DNA of 60,472 nucleotides from Prevotella sp. UBA3288. Its GTDB lineage: Bacteria > Bacteroidota > Bacteroidia > Bacteroidales > Bacteroidaceae. The DNA lies in NCBI GenBank assembly GCA_002361655.1, contig DETM01000065.1:1-60472 (forward strand), given 5' to 3'. How positions within the stretch are numbered: the stretch's first letter is position 1; every line of letters starts with the position of its first letter. Position numbers and translations under genes: made by a program. Below are positions 44,317-53,256 of this stretch, one piece after another. The notes under the pieces were generated by a model. The model saw only the letters and a list, made by a program, of their open reading frames with translations. It did no database searches and was not told where the DNA came from.

Positions 44317-45876
44317 TTACTTCACAATAATCTCCATCGACGTGGGCAGGGTGCGCTCGATGCCGTCGGGGCCGATGGCCTTCACCCGGGAGATGTAGAA
44401 ACGGCGGTTGCGCGACAACTTGCGGAAGGTGTCTCGCTGACGGGCCGAGAACTTGTCGCCCTCGCCCACCATCGGCACGGCATTACCCATATTGTCGTAG
44501 AAGACGGTCTCAAAAGAGAGCACACGGAAACCGATGTCGAGTATGCCGTCGTCGATGGCGGCACCGATGCCGTCGATAGCCATCAGGCTGGCCTTTGCCA
44601 AGCCGCCACCCTTGTAGCGAACGGGGTTGCCCTTATCATCCTTCATATCTATATAAGGTGTAGGGTCAGGCAGACGACGTACCCGGAAGGTGAACTGTCC
44701 CATCTGCTGCGGACGGCCCGTGTTGGTCGACGTCACGGTGATGGTGGCATTCTGTCCGATCTGCGACGGTTTGGCAATATATCGACCGGGACCGGTAGGC
44801 GTCAGCGTGCCATTGGTCATCGTGGCCGAGATCTTGTTCTGCGGCACACCCGGCACAGAGATGCTGATGGGGTTGGCATAACCGGCATAGAGCATATTCA
44901 TCAGGTCGGCAGACACGGTGGCCGACGGGTCGACGACGGTGTACTTCTGCGAGAAGTCGCGGCGAATGCGGTCGCCATTGCCGTTGATGGTCTGTATGTA
45001 GCCGGCAAGTGTGAAATCGCCGGTGCTGGTACAAATCCGTTCATAGATATTATCCTGCAGTTCCACCTTCTTGTCGCCGATGTAGATCTCGGGAATCTGT
45101 GTGGTGTCGACGGCTGCCATCACGATATGGGCCGAGAACTTGTCGCCCCTGACGATAGTCTGCGAGTTGGGGATGACGAAGGCCTCGAGGGCATTGACAC
45201 GGATATCCTTCACGTCGATGTTCTGCACCAGCGTATGCAGCACCTCTTTCTCGGCATTGCGCACATCGCTCTGCAACTTTGACAGGAGCGTCACGGCTGC
45301 TGCGGCAGGCATCGACTCAAACATATACTCCTGCCAGTTCTTGCCCAGTCCGGTGGGAGGCACCTCGGTGGTCAGGTCGCTTGCTATACGACGCTGCTGG
45401 GCGGTGTCGGGCAGCAGACGCAGGATTTTCTCCCGATACTCGTCGATGGCCCTTTTCAGTTCCTCACCACGACCACGACCGGGAGCAAGCATCACCTGAG
45501 TGGCTGCCTCCAGGTCTTCCTTGTTCTGCAGGTTGGCGGGGTTACCGTCAGCACCATCGGCTTCGACGGCAATAGCCACCTTCAACTCCTGAGCCAGGGT
45601 GAACAGTTCGTGGCTCTTGAGTTTCACAAACTGAGCCTTGTCGTACCAAGGTCCCACTTTGGCGGGGTTTGCCTTCAACTGGTCGTCGAAATCATCGTAT
45701 ATGGCCTGATTCTCCTTTGCTGCATTCTCGGTGGTACGCTTCAGGCTTTCCTCTACGATAGAGAAACCGTTGAGCACCTCGTTCGAGACATTCAGCGCAA
45801 GCATGGCCATCAAGACGACATACATCAGGTTAATCATCTTCTGGCGCGGAGAGACTGGTCTTTTCTTTATTGCCAT
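44317..45876 (-). CDS. porM: T9SS motor protein PorM/GldM
   Basis: A 519-residue inner membrane protein with one transmembrane helix near the start (about 15-35, INLMYVVLMAMLALNVSNEVLNGF) and a long periplasmic part of four beta/alpha domains. The opening MAIKKRPVSPRQKMINLMYVVL is diagnostic. With PorL it forms the proton-motive-force-driven motor that reaches the PorKN ring and powers secretion. Complete and normal in length. A 9-bp repeat array separates it from porL; a short array-derived ORF ends 10 nt before its start codon. Confidence 0.94.
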   Translation of the reverse strand: MAIKKRPVSPRQKMINLMYVVLMAMLALNVSNEVLNGFSIVEESLKRTTENAAKENQAIYDDFDDQLKANPAKVGPWYDKAQFVKLKSHELFTLAQELKVAIAVEADGADGNPANLQNKEDLEAATQVMLAPGRGRGEELKRAIDEYREKILRLLPDTAQQRRIASDLTTEVPPTGLGKNWQEYMFESMPAAAAVTLLSKLQSDVRNAEKEVLHTLVQNIDVKDIRVNALEAFVIPNSQTIVRGDKFSAHIVMAAVDTTQIPEIYIGDKKVELQDNIYERICTSTGDFTLAGYIQTINGNGDRIRRDFSQKYTVVDPSATVSADLMNMLYAGYANPISISVPGVPQNKISATMTNGTLTPTGPGRYIAKPSQIGQNATITVTSTNTGRPQQMGQFTFRVRRLPDPTPYIDMKDDKGNPVRYKGGGLAKASLMAIDGIGAAIDDGILDIGFRVLSFETVFYDNMGNAVPMVGEGDKFSARQRDTFRKLSRNRRFYISRVKAIGPDGIERTLPTSMEIIVK

Positions 45877-45886
45877 AGTTCTTCTG

Positions 45887-46003
45887 TTATTTGATGGGGC
45901 CTATTGGGCTTATGGGGCCTATTGGGCTTATAGGGCTTATGGGGCTCATTGGGCTCATGCGGCTCATTGGGCTCATTGGGCTCATTGGGCTCATGCGACT
46001 CAT
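45887..46003 (-). CDS. Array-encoded 38-codon ORF in frame behind porL
   Basis: Starting two codons after the porL stop and in the same frame, the array reads ATG AGT CGC ATG AGC CCA and so on, giving tripeptide repeats (MSR, MSP, ISP, IGP) and ending with TAA 10 nt before the porM ATG. There is no evidence that it makes a stable protein. It could serve re-initiation or readthrough. A periodic array is likely to be open in one frame by chance, so the call is speculative. Confidence 0.25.
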   Translation of the reverse strand: MSRMSPMSPMSPMSRMSPMSPISPISPIGPISPIGPIK

Positions 46004-46019
46004 TGGGCCTCATTGGGCC
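45896..46019. repeat. 9-bp tandem repeat array, porL/porM junction
   Basis: About 13.7 units of 9 bp, consensus TGGGCTCAT, starting at 45896 and including the porL stop codon (46010-46012). On the coding strand the unit is ATGAGCCCA, so most units carry an ATG in the same frame. Confidence 0.92.
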
Positions 46020-46915
46020 ACTGGGGGTTTGGGCATGTTCACCGTCATGGCCTCAATCATGCGAGTATAGATTTTATTGAGTTCGGCAATCTGCTCAGCC
46101 ATACGCTTCGACTGCTCGTTGATCTGGTCGATGGTGCCTATCTGCTGGCTGGCACCCTTGAGTTGCATCTCGTAAACTCTGGTGATGCCGGTCAGCGTGC
46201 GGTTCAGGTTCTCCATCTCCTCACTGTCACGGGTCAGGCGTTCGCTCTGTTCAGATACCTTCTGCAGCGTCTCGGTGAGTTTCTTCAACTGATCCACGTA
46301 GTTGTTGGTAGCCTCCTCCATATCGGGGTTCAGTTCGGGCAACTCAGGAGCCGCCACGCCACCTATGACGCCACCACCGACGACGCTTCCACCGGCAACG
46401 CCACCACCGGCGACGCTTCCACCGGCGACTTTGGTACCTTCGAACCCGGCATTTGCTTCGTCCTGACCGAGGGTTTGCTTACTGCCCCCAGGCTGTCCGC
46501 TGCCGCCGCCTCCGCCGATGATGATGGTGCCACCGCCACCGCTGACCACGCCGGACACACCAGATTCTCCGGAGATCCCGGATATTTCGGATATTCCGGA
46601 AGCGCCGACAATAGCCGGCTGCAACGACCCTTCGACGAGAGGCTCCTCGCCGACATGCGTCGGAAGTTCCATGCCATCGGCAGTCTTGTCGAAGGGCCGG
46701 TCGAAGGCAGCAATGAAGAACACCACGACCTCGGTACCCATACCCAGAAACAGCATGAAATTGGCACCTGGCAAGTGAGTCAGTTTGAAGAGCGTACCAA
46801 GAATCACGATTGATGCACCCCAACTGTAGGCATAGTTCATGAACGTCTGCCCGGGAACGCTATCCAACCACTTCTGCAAGCGGTAGATGATGTTGAATTT
46901 GCTATACTTAGTCAT
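46010..46915 (-). CDS. porL: T9SS motor protein PorL/GldL
   Basis: A 301-residue inner membrane protein with two transmembrane helices (about 28-46, YAYSWGASIVILGTLFKL, and 52-70, NFMLFLGMGTEVVVFFIAAF) and a cytoplasmic tail. The conserved Glu in the second helix (MGTEVV) is the residue implicated in proton use by the PorLM motor. The middle (about 95-200) is an unusually Gly/Val/Ser-rich low-complexity segment (VAGGSVAGGGVAGGSVV) with repeats at DNA level; the C-terminal third is coiled coil. Array DNA flanks the gene on both sides. Confidence 0.93.
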   Translation of the reverse strand: MTKYSKFNIIYRLQKWLDSVPGQTFMNYAYSWGASIVILGTLFKLTHLPGANFMLFLGMGTEVVVFFIAAFDRPFDKTADGMELPTHVGEEPLVEGSLQPAIVGASGISEISGISGESGVSGVVSGGGGTIIIGGGGGSGQPGGSKQTLGQDEANAGFEGTKVAGGSVAGGGVAGGSVVGGGVIGGVAAPELPELNPDMEEATNNYVDQLKKLTETLQKVSEQSERLTRDSEEMENLNRTLTGITRVYEMQLKGASQQIGTIDQINEQSKRMAEQIAELNKIYTRMIEAMTVNMPKPPVAQ

Positions 46916-47001
46916 TTTTTTCCTTTTTGGGTCTTGTTGGTTTTTATGGGGCCTATGGGGCTCATAAGGCTTATTTGGTTCATTGGCCCCATTGGCCTCA
47001 T
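46912..47001 (-). CDS. Array-encoded ORF in frame behind porK, ending in ATGA of porL
   Basis: From ATG 47001 (or 46992) the frame reads through the 9-bp array (MRPMGPMNQISLMSPIGPIK) to TGA 46912-46914, which overlaps the porL start as ATGA. The frame is the same as porK, nine codons after its stop. An ATGA overlap is the classic sign of translational coupling, so the ORF may exist to carry ribosomes to porL. No proof that the product matters. Confidence 0.3.
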   Translation of the reverse strand: MRPMGPMNQISLMSPIGPIKTNKTQKGKK

Positions 47002-47026
47002 AGCCTCATTAGCCTCATTGGGCCAC
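46948..47026. repeat. 9-bp tandem repeat array, porK/porL junction
   Basis: Six clear units of 9 bp (GGGGCCTAT, GGGGCTCAT and decayed forms) plus two further AGCCTCATT units, of the same family as the arrays at 17903 and 45896. It starts 3 bp after the porK stop on the coding strand. Confidence 0.85.
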
Positions 47027-47028
47027 TC

Positions 47029-48492
47029 TTATTTTTTCGACTTCTTTACTGAGGCTTTAGGCTGTTTGATCTTGTCGCTGGTGGTATTGGCCAGGCTGCG
47101 CACACAGCGGAATCCGATATAAGAACGGGGCTGGTTCTGATACTCATTGCTGCGCCAGGCCGAACGGATGTAACTCTCCGGGTCTTTCCACGAACCACCA
47201 CGCACACTCTTCTTCTTCAGACGATAGGGGTCTTCGGCAGCAGCATTGTACTTCAACTGCGGGTTGATGTCGTTCATGGCATCGACACCGGCTTCAGTGA
47301 AGATAGTCGACGTCCACTCTGCCACGTTGCCGGCCATGTCATAGAGACCGTTAGAATTGGCACTATAGATGCCCACCTTCGAAGTAATCAGGTTGCCGTC
47401 TTTGGTGTAGTTGCCGTTGTCCGGCTTGAAGTTGGCATAAAAACAGCCTTTGCCGCTGGCCACATCCTCGTTCTCCCAAGGGAACTCGTTCTGGTCCTTA
47501 CCACGGGCAGCATATTCCCACTCGGCTTCTGTCGGCAGGCGATAGCGCTGTACGAAACGGGCAGCCGGACCGAGGCCTTTCAGCAGATATTCCGTACGCC
47601 AAGCGCAGAAGGCGTTGGCCTGCTCCCAGGTGACACCGACCACGGGATAGTCGTTGTAGGCAGAATTGGAGAAGTAACTGCGCATATAGGTCTCGTTGTC
47701 TGCATTGGGGAAGTCGTTCACCCAGCAGGTGGTATCGGGATATATATTAATAATGTACGTGTTAAGGAAGTCCCACGGACCGGACAGCGGCCTGTTGATG
47801 GTTTGGCGTACTATCTTGCCCTCATCGTCGATATAGGCGGTATCTTTCGAGATCCACACCTGCTCGTTGGGGTTGACAGCCACATCGGTATTCAGGTTGC
47901 GCTCTGCCGGATTAAGGCGATTACGGCGCAAAGCAGCCTCGGTGTAGTCGTAGACTTCGTAGCGATAGTTCATCTGACTGGCATCGAGCATCTTTTCGCC
48001 CGTCACGGGATTGGTCACATAGACACTCTCTATGGCACGCAACTCATCCTCGTTGGGTTTGCGCGGCAGGGACTTCTTCCAGTTCAGATGGGGCTTCACG
48101 GGGTCGCCGTTCTTGTCTTCTTCAATCTTATAACTCTCGTCGCCACCATAGTTGGGGTCGGCCAGACGCTCACGGATGATGGAGTCGCGGACATAATTGA
48201 CAAACTGGCGATACTCCGAGTTTGTAATTTCCGTATCGTCCATCCAGAAGCCTTCCACCGAGATGTCTCTCACCGGTGTCTGCTTACCCCAGAGGGAGTC
48301 TGTCTTCTCAATACCCATACGCAGGTGGCCCCGTTTGATGAGTACCATACCATAAGGAGCGGGCTCGGCAAAAGCCTTGCCGCTGGCACCGGTCAACTCT
48401 CCGCCTGACGAGGTGGTAGACTTGCCACCAAAACAACTCGTCAGCAAAAGCACTGAAACAATGCAAAGCACTATGCTCAATTGTCTTTTCAT
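47029..48492 (-). CDS. porK: T9SS ring lipoprotein PorK/GldK
   Basis: A 487-residue lipoprotein with a lipobox LLLTSC (Cys20) and an SUMF1/formylglycine-generating-enzyme-like domain (about 45-465). Diagnostic stretches are GHLRMGIEKTD, ISVEGFWMDDTEITNSEYRQFV and GYARG-type AEWEYAARGKDQN, with FRCVRSLA at the end. PorK sits at the outer membrane and forms the periplasmic ring with PorN. It follows porP by 10 bp. Confidence 0.94.
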   Translation of the reverse strand: MKRQLSIVLCIVSVLLLTSCFGGKSTTSSGGELTGASGKAFAEPAPYGMVLIKRGHLRMGIEKTDSLWGKQTPVRDISVEGFWMDDTEITNSEYRQFVNYVRDSIIRERLADPNYGGDESYKIEEDKNGDPVKPHLNWKKSLPRKPNEDELRAIESVYVTNPVTGEKMLDASQMNYRYEVYDYTEAALRRNRLNPAERNLNTDVAVNPNEQVWISKDTAYIDDEGKIVRQTINRPLSGPWDFLNTYIINIYPDTTCWVNDFPNADNETYMRSYFSNSAYNDYPVVGVTWEQANAFCAWRTEYLLKGLGPAARFVQRYRLPTEAEWEYAARGKDQNEFPWENEDVASGKGCFYANFKPDNGNYTKDGNLITSKVGIYSANSNGLYDMAGNVAEWTSTIFTEAGVDAMNDINPQLKYNAAAEDPYRLKKKSVRGGSWKDPESYIRSAWRSNEYQNQPRSYIGFRCVRSLANTTSDKIKQPKASVKKSKK

Positions 48493-48502
48493 ATATGCAG
48501 TT

Positions 48503-49441
48503 TTATAATATTCTTACACTTTGGTGTCGGTTTCGCCCCTTCTTGAAGAGGTTGATGTCGGTCTGATAGCCCACGTAGAGTTCATGGCTTCCGTTGCCTA
48601 TGCTGAGGGCCGTGGTGTACATCTCATAACTGTAGCCCAGCATGATGCCGTGAAAGGTGCCGCCCACATAGACAGACACCGAATTGGTAGGGCTATAGCC
48701 CACACCGGCATACATCACTTTCCCCTCGTGGGTATAGGTCATACGGGCTGTGATGTCGGCTCGATAGCCAACCCCGTCGGAGCGTCCCATGACTGAGGGC
48801 TGTATAGATAAGAACGGATTTCTGAACCGAATATTGCATCCGGCCATCAAATAATACGTTCGGTCTACATCCAGTTCGTTGGTTTCGCCCAGTTCTACCT
48901 TGGGCGACATGGCATGCTGGACGGCGGCTCCCAGATACCACCATTTGCGCTGATAGTAGAGACCGGCACTCAGGTCGAAGGCCGTGCCCGTAACGTCAGA
49001 TGTGGGCAGTGCCTCGTCGCTGCTCTCTTCGAAATCCAGTTTCGAGCCGTTGAGCGTCTCGCTCAGGAATCCGGGCTGCAGGCCGATGCTGAGGGTACCT
49101 CCGAACAACTTCTGCTTGTAGGCATAGATCACGGAGAACTTCTTATGTGAGAAGGCACCGATGTCGTCGTTCATCAACTGAGCCCCCACGCCGTGATAGG
49201 CACCGGCGAAGTAGAACGGCATGTCGGCGGTGGCAAAGATAGTGCGCGGATTATGCTCGAAGCCAACCATCGACATGTTGTAGGCCGCCATGATGTTCAG
49301 TTTATCCTGTTTGCCGGCAGCAGCAGGGTTATAGGCCGTCTCCAACGCCCAGTAGTGACTGAACGAAGGGTCGTATTGGGCTACCGCTTCCTGCAGAGCC
49401 GCCAACAACAGGGCCAATATCGTGAGAATTCGCCTTAACAC
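48503..49441 (-). CDS. porP: T9SS outer membrane protein PorP/SprF family
   Basis: A 312-residue beta-barrel with a signal peptide (LRRILTILALLLAALQEAVA) and the PorP/SprF opening QYDPSFSHYWALETAYNPAAAGK. Mid-protein landmarks are HGVGAQLMNDDIGAFSHKK and YYQRKWWYLGAAVQHAM. PorP-type proteins are needed for secretion or for anchoring of cargo at the surface; in P. gingivalis porP leads the porPKLMN operon, as here. The start codon appears to be GTG 49441, as no ATG precedes the signal peptide in frame. The promoter is not obvious; a TACCTTTT sequence on the minus strand near 49492 may serve. Confidence 0.92.
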   Translation of the reverse strand: MLRRILTILALLLAALQEAVAQYDPSFSHYWALETAYNPAAAGKQDKLNIMAAYNMSMVGFEHNPRTIFATADMPFYFAGAYHGVGAQLMNDDIGAFSHKKFSVIYAYKQKLFGGTLSIGLQPGFLSETLNGSKLDFEESSDEALPTSDVTGTAFDLSAGLYYQRKWWYLGAAVQHAMSPKVELGETNELDVDRTYYLMAGCNIRFRNPFLSIQPSVMGRSDGVGYRADITARMTYTHEGKVMYAGVGYSPTNSVSVYVGGTFHGIMLGYSYEMYTTALSIGNGSHELYVGYQTDINLFKKGRNRHQSVRIL

Positions 49442-49481
49442 GTTGTTAATAACGTATTACTCGACCTTTTTATTATAAAAA

Positions 49482-49513
49482 TTTGGGAAAAAGGTAGAAA
49501 TATTGTATATTTG
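49482..49513 (+). promoter_or_regulatory. Promoter of iorA
   Basis: TTTG (49482-49485), 20 bp, TATATTTG (49506-49513), 35 bp before the start codon. It overlaps the region from which porP must be transcribed in the other direction. Confidence 0.8.
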
Positions 49514-49548
49514 CACCCTCAAACTGAATTTAAATACAACCAAGCAAT

Positions 49549-51186
49549 ATGACAGAAAGAAAACTTTTACTGGGCGACGAAGCCATTGCGCTGGGAGCCA
49601 TCCACGCCGGACTGTCGGGGGTCTACGCCTATCCCGGCACACCGTCGACAGAAATCACGGAGTTCATTCAAGGCAACAGTCTGGCCCGCGAACGGGGCAT
49701 CCACTGCCGCTGGTCAACCAATGAGAAGACAGCCATGGAAGAGGCACTGGGCATGTCGTTCATGGGCAAGCGAGCCTTGGTCTGCATGAAACATGTCGGC
49801 ATGAATGTCTGTGCAGACCCGTTTGTCAACAGCGGCATGACCGGTGTCAACGGCGGCGTCGTCGTGCTGGCTGCCGACGATCCCTCGATGCACTCGTCGC
49901 AAGACGAGCAGGACTCGCGCTTCTATGGCAAATTCGCCATGATTCCCACGTTCGAACCCTCGAACCAACAGGAGGCCTACGACATGATGGCCGCCGCCTT
50001 CGACTACTCGGAGCAGCAGCAGTTGCCAGTCCTGATGCGTGTCACCACCCGCATGGCCCACAGCCGTGCCGTCGTCGAGTGTATTGACGTTCCCCGTCAA
50101 CAAAACAGCCTCAACTACAATGCCGAAGCCAAAAACTGGGTGCTGTTGCCGGCCAATGCCCGCAAGCGCAATGATATCGTCACAGCACAACAGGCACAGT
50201 TGGAACAAGACGCTGCCAACTCCACCTATAATATATATAAGGAGGGAACAGACACGTCGCTGGGCATACTGACCAGCGGCATCGGCTACAACTACGTGAT
50301 GGAGGGCTTTGCCGACCAATGTCCCTACCCCATTCTGAAGATTTCACAGTATCCACTGCCGAAGACGCTGGTACGCCGACTGATGGCTGAATGCCGTCAG
50401 GTGCTCATCGTCGAGGAGGGCCAGCCCTTCATCGAAGACATGGTACGCGGCGTCAGCGAGAGTCCCAATATCAGGGGCAAACTGGATGGCACCCTGCCTC
50501 GCACCGGCGAACTGACACCGGATGCCGTCAAACAGGCATTGGCCAAACTTTCCGTTTCCCATTTCCAATCCTCAATTCCCGACGAATGCTTCGCCCCCTG
50601 CGAAGATGTCGTACCCCGTCCGCCGGCACTCTGCCAGGGTTGCGGCCACCGCGACGTTTATGCGGCTCTCAACGAGGTGCTCCGCGAATACGACAATCCC
50701 CGTGTCTTCGGCGACATCGGCTGCTACACGCTGGGCTTCCTGCCGCCGTTCCGTGCCATCCACTCGTGTGTCGACATGGGTGCTTCGATTACGATGGCCA
50801 AAGGTGCGGCCGACGCTGGCCAATGGCCGGCCGTGGCTGTCATCGGCGACTCTACCTTTACCCATAGCGGCATGACGGGACTGCTCGATGCCATCAACGA
50901 GAACGCCAATATCACCGTCATCATCAGCGACAACCTGACCACCGGCATGACGGGCGGACAGGACTCTGCCGGCACGAATAAGTTCGAGGCCATCTGCCGC
51001 GGGCTCGGTCTCAGCGACGACCACCTGAAAGTGGTGGTGCCCCTGCCGAAGAACATGCCGGAGATTACACAGATTATTCGCGACGAGATCAACTACAAGG
51101 GCACGAGTGTCATCATCCCCCGCCGGGAGTGCATGCAGACACTGCAGCGCCACCTCAAGCAGAAGAAGGCACAAACCGCGAAATAG
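49549..51186 (+). CDS. iorA: Indolepyruvate:ferredoxin oxidoreductase, alpha subunit
   Basis: A 545-residue thiamine-diphosphate enzyme. The pyruvate-ferredoxin-oxidoreductase-like Pyr domain opens with YAYPGTPSTEITEFI; the ThDP motif is GDSTFTHSGM...NANITVIISDN (about residues 435-465); PALCQGCGHRDVY holds the family Cys pair. It oxidises indolepyruvate and other aryl pyruvates to aryl acetyl-CoA with ferredoxin, or runs in reverse. The archaeal enzyme ends with two 4Fe-4S cluster motifs; here the sequence stops after IIPRRECMQTLQRHL with no CxxCxxC cluster, as in other Bacteroidota forms. iorB follows by 75 bp. Confidence 0.9.
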   Translation: MTERKLLLGDEAIALGAIHAGLSGVYAYPGTPSTEITEFIQGNSLARERGIHCRWSTNEKTAMEEALGMSFMGKRALVCMKHVGMNVCADPFVNSGMTGVNGGVVVLAADDPSMHSSQDEQDSRFYGKFAMIPTFEPSNQQEAYDMMAAAFDYSEQQQLPVLMRVTTRMAHSRAVVECIDVPRQQNSLNYNAEAKNWVLLPANARKRNDIVTAQQAQLEQDAANSTYNIYKEGTDTSLGILTSGIGYNYVMEGFADQCPYPILKISQYPLPKTLVRRLMAECRQVLIVEEGQPFIEDMVRGVSESPNIRGKLDGTLPRTGELTPDAVKQALAKLSVSHFQSSIPDECFAPCEDVVPRPPALCQGCGHRDVYAALNEVLREYDNPRVFGDIGCYTLGFLPPFRAIHSCVDMGASITMAKGAADAGQWPAVAVIGDSTFTHSGMTGLLDAINENANITVIISDNLTTGMTGGQDSAGTNKFEAICRGLGLSDDHLKVVVPLPKNMPEITQIIRDEINYKGTSVIIPRRECMQTLQRHLKQKKAQTAK

Positions 51187-51261
51187 GAAGGGAGTAAACT
51201 CAAAGCATCGAAATCTCGAAACTTCCAAACATCGAAGCATCGGAAAAAGCAAAAAAGAATC

Positions 51262-51834
51262 ATGAAATCAGACATCATACTCTGCGGCGTGGGAGGACAA
51301 GGCATCCTCTCCATCGCAACCATCATAGGCGAAGCCGCCATGAACGAGAACCTTTACATCAAGCAGGCTGAGGTGCACGGCATGAGCCAGCGTGGCGGCG
51401 ACGTGCAGTCGAACCTGCGCATCTCCTCCGACCCCATCCATAGCGACCTCATCCCACGGGGTGGCGCCGACGTAATCATCTCTATGGAGCCGATGGAGGC
51501 CCTGCGCTACCTGCCCTGGCTGAAAAAGGACGGCTGGGTGATCACCTCGTCGACACCCTTTGTCAACATTCCCAACTATCCCGACATGGAAACCATCAAG
51601 GCCGACCTGCAGCAACTGCCACATGTCGTGATGCTCGACATCGAACAGGCAGCCAAGGACAACGGCGTGCCCCGTTCGGCCAATGTCATACTACTCGGGG
51701 CTGCCCAGAAAGCACTCGGCATTGAATACGACAAGTTGGAGGATGCCATCCGCCGCGTCTTCGGCCGCAAGGGCGATGCCATTGTCGAAGCCAACATCAA
51801 GGCGCTGGCCATCGGCGCTGCTGATTCTAAGTGA
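51262..51834 (+). CDS. iorB: Indolepyruvate:ferredoxin oxidoreductase, beta subunit
   Basis: A 190-residue subunit of the PFOR gamma-like family, normal in length. The opening DIILCGVGGQGILSIATIIGEAAM and HGMSQRGGDVQSNLRIS are diagnostic. It forms the enzyme with the alpha subunit just upstream. Its stop codon lies in three tandem GTGAAGA heptamers (51831-51851) that run into the aminotransferase gene. The 75-bp spacer before it holds degenerate ATCGAAA-type repeats. Confidence 0.92.
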   Translation: MKSDIILCGVGGQGILSIATIIGEAAMNENLYIKQAEVHGMSQRGGDVQSNLRISSDPIHSDLIPRGGADVIISMEPMEALRYLPWLKKDGWVITSSTPFVNIPNYPDMETIKADLQQLPHVVMLDIEQAAKDNGVPRSANVILLGAAQKALGIEYDKLEDAIRRVFGRKGDAIVEANIKALAIGAADSK

Positions 51835-51851
51835 AGAGTGAAGAGTGAAGA
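51831..51851. repeat. GTGAAGA heptamer repeat at the iorB stop
   Basis: Three exact tandem copies of GTGAAGA; the first provides the TGA of iorB, the second an alternative GTG start for the next gene. Related repeats sit on the stop codons of the genes ending at 25553 and 53256. Confidence 0.85.
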
Positions 51852-51867
51852 ATTTGCTACCGCCATT

Positions 51868-53256
51868 ATGACACCGAACCAAAACACACAAGAACATACT
51901 GCTCCCTCCCTCACAGGGAGAACGGGGAAAAAGACTCCCATCAAGAAAGAGATTGTCGACCGCCTCATCGACGCACTGGGCATTCAGGACTTCGCCAAAG
52001 CCACCATCCGAGAGGTGAAACAGGTGGCGGCCACCGCCGAAAAGGAGAGCGGCGTAGAATATATCAAGATGGAGATGGGCATCCCCGGACTACCCGCCGC
52101 CCAGGTGGGTGTCGAGGCCCAGATCAAGGCCCTGCAGGACGGCATCGCCCACTCCTACCCCGACATCCAGGGCTATCCAGAACTGAAACAGCAAGCCTCG
52201 CGCTTCGTCAAGGCTTTCATCAATGTAGACATCGCCCCGGAGGGCTGTGTGCCGGTCAGCGGCTCTATGCAGGGCACGTTTGCCTCGTTCCTTACCTGTT
52301 CGCAAGCCAACAAAGAGAAAGACACGGTGCTATTCATCGACCCCGGCTTCCCTGTGCAGAAGATGCAGTTGCAGGTGCAAGGCGTTCGCTATGAGACTTT
52401 CGATGTCTACGACTACCGTGGCGATGCCCTCGGGCCGAAACTGGAGTCGTACCTGCAGTCGGGACGTATCTGCGCCATTGTCTATAGCAACCCCAACAAC
52501 CCCGCCTGGATCTGCATGACGGAGAGCGAACTGCAGACCATCGGCACACTGGCCACAAAGTATGACGCCGTGGTGATGGAAGACCTGGCCTACTTCGCCA
52601 TGGACTTCCGTCAGGACCTCTCGACGCCCTTCGAGCCGCCCTACCAGCCCACCGTGGCCCACTATACCGACAACTACATGTTGCTCATCTCGGGCTCTAA
52701 AGCCTTCAGTTATGCCGGTGAACGCATCGGTGTGGTATGCATCAGCGACAGCCTGTTCCACCGCCACTACCCCGACCTGGCCGCTCGCTACGAGGGACTG
52801 CCCTTCGGACTGGTCTTCTCCACCCGTATGCTCTATGCCCTCTCCAGCGGCACCAGCCACTCGGCCCAGTATGCACTGGCCGCCATGTTCCGTGCCGCCT
52901 GCGACGGCAACTACCGGTTCCGCGACGACATCAAGGTCTATGGCGAACGGGCTCGCAAACTGAAGGAGATATTCCTGCGCCACAACTTCTATATTGTCTA
53001 CGACAAAGACCTGGACCGTCCCATTGCCGACGGTTTCTATTTCACCATCGGCTATCCCGGTATGACTAGCGGCCAACTGGCCCGCGAACTGATGTACTAT
53101 GGTGTGTCGGCCATCTGCCTCATCACCACCGGCAGTCATCAGGAGGGACTGCGCGTCTGCACCTCGTTCATCGAAGACCACCAGTACGCCCTGCTGGATG
53201 AGCGCATGGCTATCTTTGCCGAAAACAACAGCACAAGTGAAAAGGTGAAAAAGTGA
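51868..53256 (+). CDS. Pyridoxal-phosphate aminotransferase, class I/II
   Basis: A fold-type I aminotransferase of about 462 residues. The PLP lysine lies in LISGSKAFSYAGERIG, the cofactor loops in VSGSMQGTFASFL and VYSNPNNPAWICMTE, and the conserved Arg near the end in GLRVCTSFI. Directly after iorAB, it most likely interconverts aromatic amino acids and aryl pyruvates, giving a short pathway between aromatic amino acids and aryl acetates; that is inference from context. ATG 51868 (MTPNQNTQE) is preferred; GTG 51838 in the heptamer repeat would add 10 residues. The 3' end is also built of GTGAAAA-type repeats (SEKVKK). Confidence 0.82.
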   Translation: MTPNQNTQEHTAPSLTGRTGKKTPIKKEIVDRLIDALGIQDFAKATIREVKQVAATAEKESGVEYIKMEMGIPGLPAAQVGVEAQIKALQDGIAHSYPDIQGYPELKQQASRFVKAFINVDIAPEGCVPVSGSMQGTFASFLTCSQANKEKDTVLFIDPGFPVQKMQLQVQGVRYETFDVYDYRGDALGPKLESYLQSGRICAIVYSNPNNPAWICMTESELQTIGTLATKYDAVVMEDLAYFAMDFRQDLSTPFEPPYQPTVAHYTDNYMLLISGSKAFSYAGERIGVVCISDSLFHRHYPDLAARYEGLPFGLVFSTRMLYALSSGTSHSAQYALAAMFRAACDGNYRFRDDIKVYGERARKLKEIFLRHNFYIVYDKDLDRPIADGFYFTIGYPGMTSGQLARELMYYGVSAICLITTGSHQEGLRVCTSFIEDHQYALLDERMAIFAENNSTSEKVKK

